From Ascaris suum (taxonomy: Eukaryota; Nematoda; Chromadorea; Rhabditida; Ascarididae), in NCBI GenBank assembly GCA_013433145.1, contig CM024170.1, positions 8,443,366 to 8,507,365 on the forward strand: DNA of 64,000 nucleotides. The letters run 5' to 3'. Shown in pieces: positions 1 through 11,977 of this stretch (position 1 is its first letter; the number at the start of each line of letters is the position of its first letter). The position numbers and the translations under genes are program-made. The notes under the pieces were generated by a model. It was not told where the DNA came from and made no database searches. It saw only the letters and a program-made list of their open reading frames with translations.

Positions 1-992
1 AACGCCATCGTTATTCATCCACAACTTTTTCCGTCGGTCGCGTATGTTGTGAACCGCTAAAAAAGCCCTGTTTTCCTTCGCAACCTTTTATTCGTCACTA
101 TGAGTCAAAAAAGAATCCGCTCATTCGCCAAGCCAAATTTCGTTAATAGAACCACTTTTGAGTGTAATAAATTGCTGAGGCTCGTTTGATCGCATTTTAA
201 TGCCAAAAAAGCAACTAGTGCAACGACTGATGAAATTTTACAGACACATTTGCAAGCACCACTACAAAAGAATGCAAATATTTGTGAACTTCAAAATATT
301 TCAATTACCATTAAAGTTTAATTGAACACTCATATGTTCTACATCAGACATCTGCATCAGCGGGAGTCATGCTCGCAGTAAAAATTAAGGGACCTCCTTC
401 ATGTGTTTTATCATGTTTCGCCTAAGCATTTCTATTTTAGCCTTCCATCCTTACCCTATCCCTCATATCTTTTCCGGTTTTTGTAGCCATGAAGACGTAT
501 CTTCTCTATCCCCATCTCATCCTAGGTATGGGTCCGCATTTTCCATTTTTTATATGCGACCTCATTTGTTGCATATTTGCCATAGTAGCGTCATCAACGT
601 GTCAACAACGACCAACAATAGCCTATAAAAGATATTCATACGAAATCACTACAGTGATTCATATTGGGTATGATATTTGGTTGTGGTATGATGTATGTCG
701 GTAGCTGAGCGAATGAGGATTTTCGTGCATATGAGCAATCAAACAATGTAAAAATGGTGGACCGCCTGTACAATAAATAGGTCGACTGGTGCAGCACACT
801 GCGAAGAACAAAAATTCGCAACTGCTCCTGTAGCTGATAAGTTGTATCTTGCTGCTTTATATGTCTTCCATCTGCAAGTTCATGCGTAAAATTTGAATTA
901 AACCACGTCACGACTTGAAAACTATTTCCACAAATACAACGCATCCTGGTAGGCTAATTATTGCATCCCTGTACTGATTCGTGGGATCAATA
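1..992. other. no gene seen
   Basis: AT-rich sequence downstream of the minus-strand gene that ends at 993. Stop-free frames of 70-100 codons occur at 401-704 and 636-944, but none has splice signals, a GC rise or a recognisable domain. I treat them as chance. Confidence 0.5.
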
Positions 993-2327
993 CTACTCTT
1001 GTAAGCAATTATTTAAAGTTAGTTTAACTTCTTCTGCCGGAATCGGGTTTGCCTCCTCAACGCACGTAAAACTCTCTCTTCCGTCCAAAGAGATGTCCTT
1101 CAGCACAGAATCGGGTTCCTGCAAATAGAATTTTATGATGTAATCATTGATCAGTATCACTGCTATTAGATGGAATTTACTGATTTTTTGAGAAAATATT
1201 TCAGGATGAATACTACAAGAAATGTCACACGCTTTTTTTCAAGGGAAATAGAAATGATACTTCAATCAGTTATTAAAAGAGAAAGTCCAGAACTTTCAGA
1301 GCTCATAAATCTACTAATTTGATCATTACTGGAAGGCTGAAAATGTTTCGGAAACATCTTTTGCATAGATAATAAATAACAAAACAAACAGACTGACGAG
1401 TCTTAGAAAATTTGAAGAACTGCTACGTTCATTTAGAAAGATTGAAAATGTTATTTGCTTATTTCTATATGAAATCGATATTCATCATCAACGGTCTAAC
1501 CTTTACAATGCCACTCTCATCGTGTGCCGACGACACGTTGGCTTCTGAATCTTTGAACGTGGCCATTTCACGGAGATCTCCGTTTGTAAGCGACATTGAC
1601 ACAATTTCAGTTAATATCCGTTGTTGTTGCCCATTATGAAGGATAAGCAATGCGATTCTAGAAGCATTTCAATAATTATAAGGTAAGTATTACATTGGTG
1701 AACAATATTTCACTGATGGAGAGGATTTCAAATTTCTTAAAATGAGGAAAGAATAGTCTCGTAAAATGGTCAGAAAAAACATAACTCTCAACAGAACAAC
1801 GATGTCGTCTCACTGTAATTTAAACAGAGGAAGTGAGACGAAAGGCTAAGTGAAATTTGCTGTAATCAGCCGTGAATATTCGCCCTGAACGGCGCCACTA
1901 CAGTAACAATGATGTCACTACCGTAATAATGCCGAAACGACATAAAGCCACGGTGCTTTTGGGATCTCGCGCAGGAGAGAAATTTAAAATGATCATTCAT
2001 TAAATGGAGAAATTATATACAGGAATTAAATTATTCGAATTAAATGATTATTAAATTACAACGATTTGTTAAAAGATTATTAAACAATGCAGGCGCCCAC
2101 TTGAGAACGCCATCTGTTCATTATATCTGATTAAGAGATGCAATAGACAAGACGCCTCTAAGGCAAATAACCCTATGGCAAGCCGTGAATTGTCCCACTT
2201 CTCTCATTCGAGCACCTAGCGTCTATCATAGAGATAACTTTGTTATGAACGCGCACCGTCTCAAGTGATGCGCTGTGCTATGCACAATAGCTATCAATAT
2301 GAGGCACGAAAATGGTAAGGAAATCAT
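993..2327 (-). CDS. small secreted protein, three exons (candidate)
   Basis: Gene model read on the minus strand: exon 1 2327-2257, exon 2 1657-1501, exon 3 1118-993, about 117 residues. Exon 1 starts at ATG and encodes a typical signal peptide (MISLPFSCLILIAIVHSTA). It ends in phase 2 at a weak GTGCGC donor. Exon 2 begins after TTCTAG in the matching phase and ends AAG|GTTAGA in phase 0. Exon 3 begins after TATTTGCAG in phase 0 and runs to TAG at 995-993. Exons 2 and 3 are clearly GC-richer than their surroundings. The mature part is acidic, with two cysteines near the C-terminus. I recognise no family. Exons 2 and 3 are well supported; the exon 1 link is inferred from phase and the signal peptide. 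Confidence 0.55.
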
Positions 2328-3236
2328 TTTCTGTGGGTGGTGAAGAGAGGTTCTTGTGCTGAAAAAGTGAGTCTGCCGCAGCTGCTGGCAAAATTGAAAT
2401 GATGCCAAAGACATTACCAGCGAAGATACTGAAATTACCTCGTAATTGATTATATCCCACAGAATTACCAAAAATAATCAGAAAATTTTCAACTTCGCCC
2501 ACAAATTTGTAGTTCCTTTTGCATCAAAGTTGTACTTCAACTAAGAAAATGTAAGAGAGGGATTGCATTTGGTGCTTTTAAAGTAACTTCTAACATTTGT
2601 GACAGACAAAGTTTTAATGTCGATTTGAAATTAATATTCGCGGTGATATGTTTGCCTAGCAGCGTTTAAAGACGAGCAGAGTTCTCAACGGAGTTGCGAG
2701 CATTCTGAGCCTCTTGTAAACAAATTGGCTTTATTAGTTTGGCATACACAATTATGGCATGTATTTAAATTGATTGCAAACAATACAGTAAATAGTTTTT
2801 ATTGCGCAAGGAGCCTATAGGTGCTCAGGTAGTGATGTATATATCCACAAGTAATACTGCAGAGAGCTTATTGAATAATGGCGCATCAACCTAAGTGAGT
2901 TAATGGTGCTAGATTTTCGGTGCTCTAGTTATTCGTTTTCAGCCGTACGTAAGAGTGCTCCTTTGTCCGTATTCAGGTAGAATAATCTTCTCAGAAAGCT
3001 TCACGTCCTTAACATATTTCTCAAATAAATGTATAATTAATATCCGAGCTCCTAACGTTAGAATCAGTCAGAAATCTATATCGCAATGCATTTAATTTTT
3101 ATATGATGTCGATTTCGAAACTGACTCAAAATACGGTGCAACCATTGACCGCTTTAGCTGCTATAACCATACGCAGATACAAAAAGTGAGAAGACTTTTT
3201 GATTTATAATAGACAAATTCGATCAATAATTTAATT

Positions 3237-3442
3237 TCATTCATAGTAGGGAAATATACGGTGCAAGAAGGACTGATCGCCAGAAAGGACTGTTCCGTTG
3301 ACATCATCACACTGTAAGATAGGAAACGCAGAATTCCCGTTTTGGGGTGTGCAATCATATGAGTGGCATATATTGTGATCGAATAATTCGATTGGAATTG
3401 GCAATGGGCCGAACGTTATTGTGAGCAAAACAGTTAATAGCT
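3237..3442 (-). CDS. last exon of a small secreted cysteine-containing protein
   Basis: A minus-strand exon starts after CTACTGACAG, just past an in-frame TGA, and ends at TGA (3239-3237). It encodes a hydrophobic stretch (LLTVLLTITFGPLPIP) like the second half of a signal peptide, then a mature part with the spacing IC-HSY-DC ... QCDD and an aromatic C-terminus. The initiator methionine must lie in an upstream exon I could not place. A similar cysteine layout occurs at 21400-21624. A second minus-strand frame (3161-3358) is also open and cannot be excluded. Confidence 0.4.
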
Positions 3443-3565
3443 GTCAGTAGTGTGTTAAATTTGTCGACAACGCAATAAACGAAAGTGGCATTTATTACAC
3501 TCTGTGGTAAATTCTTACGCTTTACAAATCAACCGCTTTTTGGCAGAGCTCAACATCTGCACATC

Positions 3566-4767
3566 ATGCCAAACAATTCGTCACTTAAGAAACTATTGCT
3601 GAATTCGATGTTTAGTCCGGCGAAAATGAAATTATTTATTTTGAAGGATAATTGCAATAAAATTCCAAGAAAATTCCTTCGCATCAATCCCTCTGTGTTA
3701 GTATCGATAATAATTTACTTAGTTGTAAGCTGTGTCACTTTGCAAATCAACGACAATGTGAAGATTGAGGTAAGATGGCAAAGTCGATAAAGCTTCTGAA
3801 GTGAAGTGTTGTGTGATATATTTGTGTGATGAAGTTTTTTAATGAATAAGGGAAGAGAATTGATGAATTGGGAATGGAATGAAAGATCTAATGATTCGAC
3901 TCTGCGGCATCAAATCATATTATGAATTAAAATGTGCCTTATACATTGGAAGATTGCTGCCAATGGGGCGAGCTGAATACGAGTAAAAGATTTGTTTTTG
4001 GTAGTTCTAGAATTGCTGCAATACTTTGCCACTTGTGAATAATGCAAATATAGTGGACCGTCCAATTCAACAAATATTTATCTACTTCAGCACCTCGCCA
4101 GTTGTAGTAAAATACAGCATGAAGCAAAAGGTTTATGAACTGCATTGCTCGATCAGTGGAGAGTTCGTTAACCGCCCTTATGGAAGATTTCGCCCGTGAA
4201 TCAAACGAATAGGTTATCTGTGAGCCTACAAAACTCGAATAATACCAGCACTCTGTCTTGGGTATACATGATGGCCAACTCGGTCATGTTGCATGATCCT
4301 AACGAATTTTAGCTGCAATTACAGAACCTGATCACAATTGCAAAGGAACAGTTTTATTGAACAAAGCACCAATTTTTTAAGGGAGAATCTGAAAATATCG
4401 TCTTTAGACTCGCTTATAGGGAAAATAAATAAGAGCAGAGTTGCACAAAACACTCAGACCCTACCTTTTTCAATTCAAAGAAAAAATCCCACCATGTGCT
4501 AGCTGCAGTGATACGTGACTCCGATGCCAGCTCCCTTAGTTAATTATGAACCACAATTTATTCGCTCTGTCGTCTGCAATATATGAAACACTCAAACAGG
4601 TCTTAAGATCAGGAAAAACTGGATTAATTTCCCAAGCGAATTTGCAAAATAATCTGACTCCGGAGTCGTCCAACATTGGCTTATTCTCATATCAGGGAAC
4701 AATTGCATTACGTCCCCACCAAAAATTCGCGCTGGAATCGCTCTCGATTCATCGAGGACAAAGTTAG
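3566..4767 (+). CDS. two-exon type II membrane protein (candidate)
   Basis: Exon 1 (3566-3769) starts at ATG and encodes a basic N-terminus followed by one membrane helix (about residues 44-60, PSVLVSIIIYLVVSCVTL). It ends ATTGAG|GTAAGA in phase 0. A possible second exon (4600-4767) starts after ACTCAAACAG in phase 0 and runs 55 codons to TAG. A short cytosolic tail, one signal anchor and an extracellular or lumenal C-terminus is the layout of Golgi enzymes, but no catalytic motif is visible. The donor is strong and the acceptor is poor in pyrimidines. The helix region loosely resembles that at 23357-23557. Confidence 0.35.
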
Positions 4768-4948
4768 TGGAGAAAATTAATTCTTTTTCTTGTAGCATTT
4801 CTTTATCGCACTATTTTTGCATCAAAAAGCACTTTTATTGAATTTTTGAGCGAAGTTATTCATTGAGAAAACGATCGGTCAGTATGCAAACTGGTTTCAA
4901 TGGTTGCCCATTCGTAGAATTTATATCACTCAAAGTTTCCTTCTTTAG

Positions 4949-5404
4949 TATTTGTTCCTCTCGTGCTGAAATTGTCAGACAGGCAGATGCACTCTTGCAT
5001 ATGCAAATACGCTGGCATAAAGCAGGAATTTGCAAAAGCGCATCAAAACATCAAGGAATTATAAATAAGAATGCACAGCGTTTTTTGTATGTGTCCATGG
5101 ATGCATCCGTTTAAACGACGTCCTTGCGTAGCTCTTGGAGAATAATAAAGTACGATTAACTAGTCGGTCTAAATGCAGTTGGGTGCAGGTTGAGATTGCG
5201 ACCATCGAATACAGCAGCTCTGGTACTCTCATTTGTATTACATTGAAATATTGCAGCTCTCTTCCCCGTGTCCTGCAATGTAGTACCGTATCTCAGACCG
5301 TTGGATTATTTTGTTGCTATACTGAGAGCTATTGCTGGATAAATTCGAGAAGGTTCAAGGAAGGTTCTTTCTGTTCCTTGCATTTGAAAGATTCACGACG
5401 TTAA
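4949..5404 (+). other. coding-like blocks, gene structure unresolved
   Basis: Two open blocks lie close together. The first, 4949-5114, follows a strong acceptor (TTTCCTTCTTTAG) and encodes 55 residues. The second, 5135-5404, is cysteine-rich (about nine cysteines in its central 60 residues) and can be entered after GGTGCAG at about 5191. No donor joins them cleanly. They may be exons of the gene starting at 3566, a separate gene, or chance. Confidence 0.25.
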
Positions 5405-6783
5405 TGTTGCCATCTATCACGAAAGCGAAGAAAAGGAAGAAAAATAGTTTAATCTTCGCTAAACTACTTCATGTAGAATAGAATTTATTCTGCATATCAA
5501 GCGCGAAAAAGCTTTGCAGAATTGTTGCAGTCGTGATAGCAAAACATTCACCTTGGTCGATGAGTCGCTCGAACTTAAGATGTCGATCCGATGCTAGATA
5601 AGAGCTCAACCTATACAACCATACATTAGCGACCGATAACCGACTAGTGATATGAAATATCTATGACGTTCTAAAGGCTATATAAACACCCCTTAAAACT
5701 GCTAGTTGCTTCCACTTTTCCTATCGTACGCGTCACTCGTATTTGTATTCTCGTTTCTACTACTCATTGCTAGCATTTCATTATAATATCTTCACTGAAC
5801 GACTACTTCAAAACTTAGTGCTTCGCCATTACTAATAAAGAGCTGAGAGCAATTGGAGAATTCCACGGTTTCTAATTTTCAACGAATTTTGATAGAGAGG
5901 GGTTGCGTTGAATATGAGAATAAAAGGTATCATGACTATATGTTTGGAAAAACCAAAAAAGGGAAAGCGAGGAACCAGAATAAATATAAAGAAGGAGAAG
6001 AAAGAAGTGCATCATTATTTATAGAAGCGTTTGTAGTCAACGGAAAGCTCTCCTAGAAGCAGCGATTCATTAACGGCAAAGACATAATGGCAACGCCCCA
6101 AAACTGTCTGAGCAAGGTGCAGCAACGGTGTTTCCAGAAAAACCACACAGATACCATTTATTTCGCAAGTACACCGCTCATCGTAAATTGCAGTTGTTGA
6201 ATCGCTGAGAGCGAGCCTAGTGAAATCTCACAATTTAAATTGATGCGATTGCAAACTATTTTCAGATAAATAACGCACAGTTCTCCTAAATTAAAAAAAA
6301 GTCCGAGTTTAGAACCCGTAAATGTTTTTGGCAAGAGATACTTAATTTATCCGGAGCAGGTATTCCTCTACTTTCCAACCGCACCATTACAGGAGCAAAT
6401 TCGGCGAGCCCGGCTTTATCTGCCTAAATATTTGTCCTCTTGCCTGGCAGATTCATCTTAGGAAAACGGCAATCAAATTTGCACTTTGTAGAACGGCACA
6501 ATAAAAAAAGTCGAAAAAAACTGACATATTCCTACGCCTACTGAATATGGACGTGAAAGATCGTGCTCTCACGTTGTGTGCCCAACAAATAATCAATTGA
6601 AGTTTGGTCACTTGGTTGAAGTTTTTCTCAACACCACGTATTTGCATATGGGAAATTCCTTTTTTCTGCATATTCAATTATTCACATCTGAATCGCCCTT
6701 TTTTCAATGCGACAAAAGTATTCCTTCAAAGCAGTCGTACGAGCTGGTAGCAACTGTGCGATTTTATTCCGCGATCAGCGGCC
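5405..6783. other. no convincing gene
   Basis: AT-rich. Open frames at 5853-6056 (plus, lysine-rich) and 6453-6677 (minus) have no supporting splice or signal features. Confidence 0.45.
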
Positions 6784-7060
6784 ATGGCACGGCATTTTCT
6801 GCTCACTGCATTTATAGCAGCGGTCGGTCAGCTATCTGTTGTTGTTGAAAGTGCCAGATGCTTTGCCGTCATCTCATTATGCGATTACCAGTTGTTTTGC
6901 AAGAGGAGGTTATTAGAGAGACACACGAGTACTTTGTGTATGCACGTGTAGGTAACAGCGACGTCATGTTTCTGTGTTTGCAGGCGTATTTCTCTCCCAG
7001 TTCGGTAATTTCAATGCAGAAGTCACAGAAGCAATAGCTGTGACACTGTTCCGGAAATAA
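6784..7060 (+). CDS. small secreted protein, two exons (candidate)
   Basis: ATG at 6784 opens a signal peptide (MARHFLLTAFIAAVGQLSVV) followed by a short mature region with three cysteines in ARCFAVISLCDYQLFC. Exon 1 can end at 6928 in phase 1 (ACGA|GTACTT). Exon 2 starts at 6984 after CTGTGTTTGCAG in phase and ends at TAA 7058-7060, giving about 73 residues. The 55-bp intron is close to the shortest well-supported ones here. The donor is not ideal: without splicing the frame ends at a TAG about ten codons later, so the C-terminus is uncertain. Family unknown. Confidence 0.42.
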
Positions 7061-7237
7061 CCCGTGCCATACGAGATCTCTTTCAAACACAAGCTTTTCT
7101 CTGATAACATCGCTGACATGATTATGGAGACCTGAAACTTCATAGAATTAATATGTTTCACTTTCGTCCTACTTTTGGGACGAAAAAATTGTTTATCATT
7201 GTCTTAAAATAATTCTGTCATTCAAAATTTCGAATTT

Positions 7238-7885
7238 TTGTGGAGTGAATTGGAAAACGCTCTTCGGCGTCATCTCTTTTCAGCTATTTCCCACATGTTC
7301 GAAAAATTTTCTTGTATAAGTAATAATAATCACTTATCACGCACAATTCCACAAGCGGACCTCGCATTTCCACGTGAAAACAGACCTCTACGGGGTTTTT
7401 TTCAAACGGTGAAGACAAAGCTACAGCTGATCGTTGCGAGGAATCTGAAGTTCATAGTGCAAGCGCAGCAAAAAGTTATGACGATTGCAAACAATATCTT
7501 TATAACAAACTATTGCTCAGATTTTCAAACGGCCGAAGTAAATAGTAAACGACTGATGTTACATTTTATTGGATTATCTGCGAAGGCGGTTGGCCACTCA
7601 TGGACAGACGACCCTCACAAACACATTCTATCAGCTAGTTCGACACATCTCTCCATCTTTGTTTTTGTTTTTGTATATCCTAATCCGAATGTGCTTTATG
7701 TTGTTGTGAGGTCTAATTCTCGACCGTATTCTAAGTTCTGTGCAATAATCAAAACTTGTAATCTAATAACACATCACACTGGATCTTTCCATTTGAGCAT
7801 TAGAAATCCAAATTCTTTTTTCAGACGTGCGTACCATATGCTAGCACGTTATCGTTATGGAGCAAAGGGTTATCATCAGAAGTGA
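7238..7885 (+). CDS. 215-codon open frame of unknown nature
   Basis: The longest stop-free frame in the window. At this base composition a run this long is not expected by chance in 64 kb by my rough estimate. The first in-frame ATG is at about 7294; the frame before it opens with TTG. The product is basic and rich in Ser, Phe and Asn. It has a hydrophobic run near residue 145 and no motif I recognise. A CTTTTTTCAG inside it (about 7825) could be an acceptor, so the real gene may use only part of this frame, or this may be a recently inserted or decaying sequence. Confidence 0.35.
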   Translation: MWSELENALRRHLFSAISHMFEKFSCISNNNHLSRTIPQADLAFPRENRPLRGFFQTVKTKLQLIVARNLKFIVQAQQKVMTIANNIFITNYCSDFQTAEVNSKRLMLHFIGLSAKAVGHSWTDDPHKHILSASSTHLSIFVFVFVYPNPNVLYVVVRSNSRPYSKFCAIIKTCNLITHHTGSFHLSIRNPNSFFRRAYHMLARYRYGAKGYHQK

Positions 7886-8673
7886 TCCTCGAGAATTCTT
7901 TAACTGAAGCTTACGAAATAATGCTTAATTTGAACCTTTATACCATACTTATACTTTTCCCAGTTATACAGTTACTCACCATCCTTCTCTATGCTAGCTT
8001 TGTTAATACTGATCTTTGGCGACAGCAAAATTTTCAGACAATGTGACTTTTTGAATTTCAGAGTAAAGATATCGTATAATTCCTCTAAATGATTACCAAC
8101 AGTCTTTGATCCTATCATTATTTTGTGTTAAAAATGTACAACACATGCTGGTATACACTTGGCGAATGCTGTTTTCCATGCTATAAAGCGCTAAAAAACT
8201 AAACTGTTTACTTTTTACTAGTGTGGCCGACTATTACATATGTGGCTCATTACTACAAAACTACTTGTCGTTCCAACGTAAAATGCATCAGTTCAATCGA
8301 AACATTCAGTAGCATTGGCTATCTCTAAGCTAGCTCATTTTAGGTATTGCTTCTTGGTGTTATTATTTACAGATATACATGTCGGCACGTTTGCGGGAGT
8401 GGGATTTGGGTAAATTTCATAATAATATTTCGTTATTTCGTTGAGCGCGAATATCTGCGAGAAATGAAAGAGGGGAACTTGTTACCTCAATGGTGTTTGT
8501 TGCTATCTCCTTAAGGCGTAATTTCAGTATCATCAGTAGCGCCATCCTAACTGCCAAATCTGAATCACTGTCATGCCTACTGGTGCATATAACTCGTTAT
8601 TTTCCGATATTCCTTCGTGATGTGAAGCGAGGTTTCCGATCCACCCATAGAGTTCTTGTCAGAGATTAATTCC
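7886..8673. other. no gene seen
   Basis: AT-rich spacer between the long plus-strand frame and the end of the minus-strand gene at 8674. No open frame over 60 codons and no repeat was noticed. Confidence 0.5.
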
Positions 8674-9122
8674 TCAGTAAAAATTGTCCACTGTCAGGGA
8701 GTTTGGCGTCCAATCCGTTCTCCACTTTTTCGTTGGAATCCCAGCGTCGCAAAAATTGTCATTCTTTTTCGACTTTTTTGTGAAGGTCTCTGCTTCCAGC
8801 GGTTGCTCCTTCTGGGGTACGCGAATCCTCTTCCTGCACCACAATGTGTAGTTTGCACAACTTGTAATTTCATCTTCATCTTTTACGGCAATCAGAAAAC
8901 TCTCTCAACCACAGTCCGTGCGTGAATAATTTGTGTTTTTGAAGTTTCATCCACACTGGTAATCGTTTTGAATCCTCGTTGATCCCTTGTTGATTCTCGC
9001 TGACACCGGACCTGTAGATACGGCTATAATAAAACCTCTCATTATTAAAACACATCGTTTGTTGCAACAGTTCACACACTCACCGACACCATAAACGATG
9101 ACACTGCACTCTCTTCAACCAT
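8674..9122 (-). CDS. three-exon small basic protein (candidate)
   Basis: Read on the minus strand: exon 1 from ATG 9122 to 9084 ends TCG|GTGAGT, a near-ideal donor, phase 0. Exon 2 (9023-8957) follows GGTTTTATTATAG, a 60-bp intron, and can end ACCA|GTGTGG in phase 1. Exon 3 (8879-8674) begins after GTAAAAG in matching phase and ends at TGA. The product is about 103 residues, hydrophilic, with Lys-rich stretches in exon 3 and no signal peptide. Exon 1 could also be an internal exon, since its frame is open upstream. The acceptor of exon 3 is weak. GC is well above the flanks. Other minus-strand frames are open here too. Family not recognised. Confidence 0.42.
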
Positions 9123-9639
9123 TCCATTTTCTTGAGCATCGCAAAACCGACAGAAGACACGTAGCAGGTGTTTATCCTGTTTACATCCCTAGAACGATTA
9201 TCGTGTCCCGAAGAAACGCCAGTGAATTATTGAGCTGCTAGAGACGTAGAATTTGAAATGCGTCCCGAAACAACAACTCAAGACATTATGAGAGTCTCGC
9301 TTCAAGCCGTAACGATACCACCATTTCATTCAATGGTGGATCGCAGTTAGGTGCAGGCGCCATAGTTTTGCGTATCTTGCTTTCATCTGTCTCTCATCCC
9401 ATAGGGGGCGGGATTCTTCTCTTTAAATCTTTCCTGAATGTTTTTATTAGCACCGATGTTGAGCGGTCTTACTATTATGTGCTAACGCTCTACTCATAAC
9501 TGCGTCAATGAAATGCTACAATCTCATCTCCATTCAGTCGCACTACATCTTGTTTATTGACTTACGGTGTTGGTGTTTTCGGTGGCGTCCTGAATTGCTG
9601 CTTTTTACCGCAGTTGGAAAACATGTTAAGGTTTAATCG

Positions 9640-11140
9640 CCCAAGTTTGATGTGTCAGGCGATCACGATGTTGAAAAGCTTGTCTCGGGCCCAGTAGTCA
9701 AGTTGCTAGGTAATACAGCATCTGGTTGCGCCTCAAAAGACAAGGGTTTTTCAGGTCATTCAGAGATAAGTTAAGGGCAGACGGCAAAGGAAACAGAGCC
9801 CAAACCCTAAACGGGACGTCCGGTAACAAGTAATAGGGGAATCTGGTGAGTAACCAAGATGGCCTGACTTGTCGAGGGTTCGGTTGCTATCCTTTTCTTC
9901 AGCCAAGGTCACCAACCTTCTGGTTGGCCATCCTAAGAGAATAAGATTTTTATCAAACCTTTAAAAAATTCAATAATAATAGCGGTGGAGGGGATAACAC
10001 GACGGCGAGGGGGGGGGGGCGGGAGGAGTGTCATCGCTGCGACAGAGCCTTAGCACGAATAGTGCTACCGCCGCATCAACCAACACGGGGAACTCGTCAA
10101 ATCCGAGACATTTCGCAGTCAAACCACTAAGGTCCGAACCGGCCGTCGCTAAGACGACACCTCACGCAGACCGTTAAAAACACACTGATTATCTGTAAGC
10201 AAATACGTTGACCTCTTGTATGTACCGACCATTGCCTTAAGGTTTTTGTGGAGAGTTTGCCTTGCCTTATTGTCATTACTTCTCTGCCGTGAAAGCCGTT
10301 GGTCTGCAATGTACTGATCATCCCTTACACTTGAGCAGTTTCAAACATAGCAGAGAAGTTTCGGCAGCGGACCAGAAACCGCCAGCAGCGGGGAAATCAG
10401 AACCGGAGTTAGTGGCGCCGTTTGTAAAGAACTCGCGGCAGACCTTGCCAAGCCCACGCAAGTTAGGCAGCAGTGGAGAACTCCAAAGAAGCTTGTTGTT
10501 AGCACGCTACACGAGCCGCTGCCGGACATCTTGTTTTCGTTGTGGTTCATGTGGTAGCTTATGTCGTACTTGGAGCACTTTCATAGCTGACATAAACATC
10601 GCAACCTGTTTATTTCCTTCACGGCGCGTCCTATGTTTTCGTTAGTCCACAAATCCGCTACTAATAGTTACAAGCTCCTCTTATTTGCTAATTTGATGTT
10701 GTTCATTTTTTGATAGGCCTTTCCTGCATGCAATTTTTGTTCTACATGCATCCTGGCCCTTCATCCTCATCCATTTTCTCTGGAAAATCCGATAATCCTT
10801 ATGTTTTCTTTTCTGTCTTCTACATGCGATCCTGCAACTCTCTTTGGTCACTACCTATATTGTATAATTTAGTGTACGCTGGTGCGGTGAGGCCACACTA
10901 CGTAATGTGGTCGATCATACGCCCGCGGGACGAGAGGAGGCCTTCAACACTCGCGGAGGCCCAGGCGGTGGGCTTTTGCGTTCTGATAATGCTCCGCCTC
11001 TGCAGGGAATTTTTGAAGAAGAGGGGTTTTCGCGGGACGTCCAAGGGACGAAGGTTGGAAAACGCCTCATTTTACCACGCAAGCGCTTTCACATTTTTCA
11101 TTCAATTGTGCTGTATCGTTTTCGCATGAAGGTGTAACGA
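9640..11140. other. GC-rich island, possible repeat or coding blocks
   Basis: Base composition jumps from AT-rich to about half GC, with an 11-G run at 10009-10019. Several frames are open: plus 10262-10645, plus 10907-11137 (acidic, glycine-rich) and minus 10127-10321. The 10907 frame could splice from AAG|GTTGGA at about 11054 to 11149 in phase 0, extending to 11353. The 9640-10020 part has no long frame and reads like an old interspersed repeat, but I found no terminal repeats, poly-A tail or reverse transcriptase motif. I cannot tell a gene from a decayed mobile element. Confidence 0.3.
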
Positions 11141-11555
11141 CAGGGAATTTTGGAAAGTTGCGGTCCTCGCGTTTCATTCGCGATTCGTTTGATACAGAGG
11201 TCGCGGGTGAAGTTCGAGGTGCGTGGTTGCGGCAGATGCAGTGGCTTGTTTCTTTCAGTCAAGGGTTGTTGGAATATACAGTTAATTGCGAAGCTGTCTT
11301 TCCTCTTGCAACATGGAATGGAAAGTGGGGTGAGCGGCAATGTGCATTTTTGACACATGTGTGCTGACAGTGTTCTTGAGAAAATGCATTATGTCTCGAT
11401 GTCGTCTTTTGCAATAAACTGTTATTTCTCTGATAAAATCTGTGCGTCACGTTGCCTTCCTGCGTTTCTCGTTCCAACAATTGCCTCACGCAGCTTCCCC
11501 ACGTTTTTTTTAGCTTGCGAATGTGAAGTCCACGCATCTAACATCCTTCACGCAG

Positions 11556-11977
11556 ATGGCGGATCCCACGGGGGCCCCTGCGGAGGGTCGGTTACCGAAA
11601 ATCTCCGCGGGGGCGTGGAGATGGTTGTGGACTCTGAACACCAGTTGTAATACGACCGCAATGGAATGTGTTTGAAAAACCGTGGCCGAAACAGTAAGGA
11701 CACTAGATGATACACAGTTAAAGAGAAAATAGGCACGTTGAGTTGCAAATTACAGCACACCGCCTCGCATAGCATTCGACATCCTCGATGGGTCTTCACC
11801 TAGAAGAAATCACCGAAATTTGAGAGCAACTATCGAAATTCGGAAACAGCTAACAAAAGGGGAGCGGGTAACGAAATTCACATGCAACCTTCGCCAATAT
11901 CTGTGGCAGATTGGCTTTGCGAAGTGGTGCTTGCAGTAGAATCGGTTTATGCCGCTGGTGAACGGCACAAAGCTTAG
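11556..11977 (+). CDS. two GC-rich coding-like exons (candidate)
   Basis: A frame starts at ATG 11556 directly after TTCACGCAG and encodes MADPTGAPAEGRLPKISAGA in about 60% GC sequence, unlike anything nearby. It reaches a stop at 11673, or can leave at TGT|GTTTGA (phase 0). A second block, 11804-11977, starts after CTTCACCTAG, is open for 57 codons in phase 0 and ends at TAG. The join is inferred from phase only. The upstream ATG context after an AG could also mark the start of an RNA whose leader is spliced on. Product unknown. Confidence 0.33.

Noticed and set aside
10009..10019. G-run as a regulatory quadruplex element
   Set aside because: A single uninterrupted run of 11 G. No evidence of function, and homopolymers occur elsewhere (C-runs at 48455-48466 and 50096-50108).
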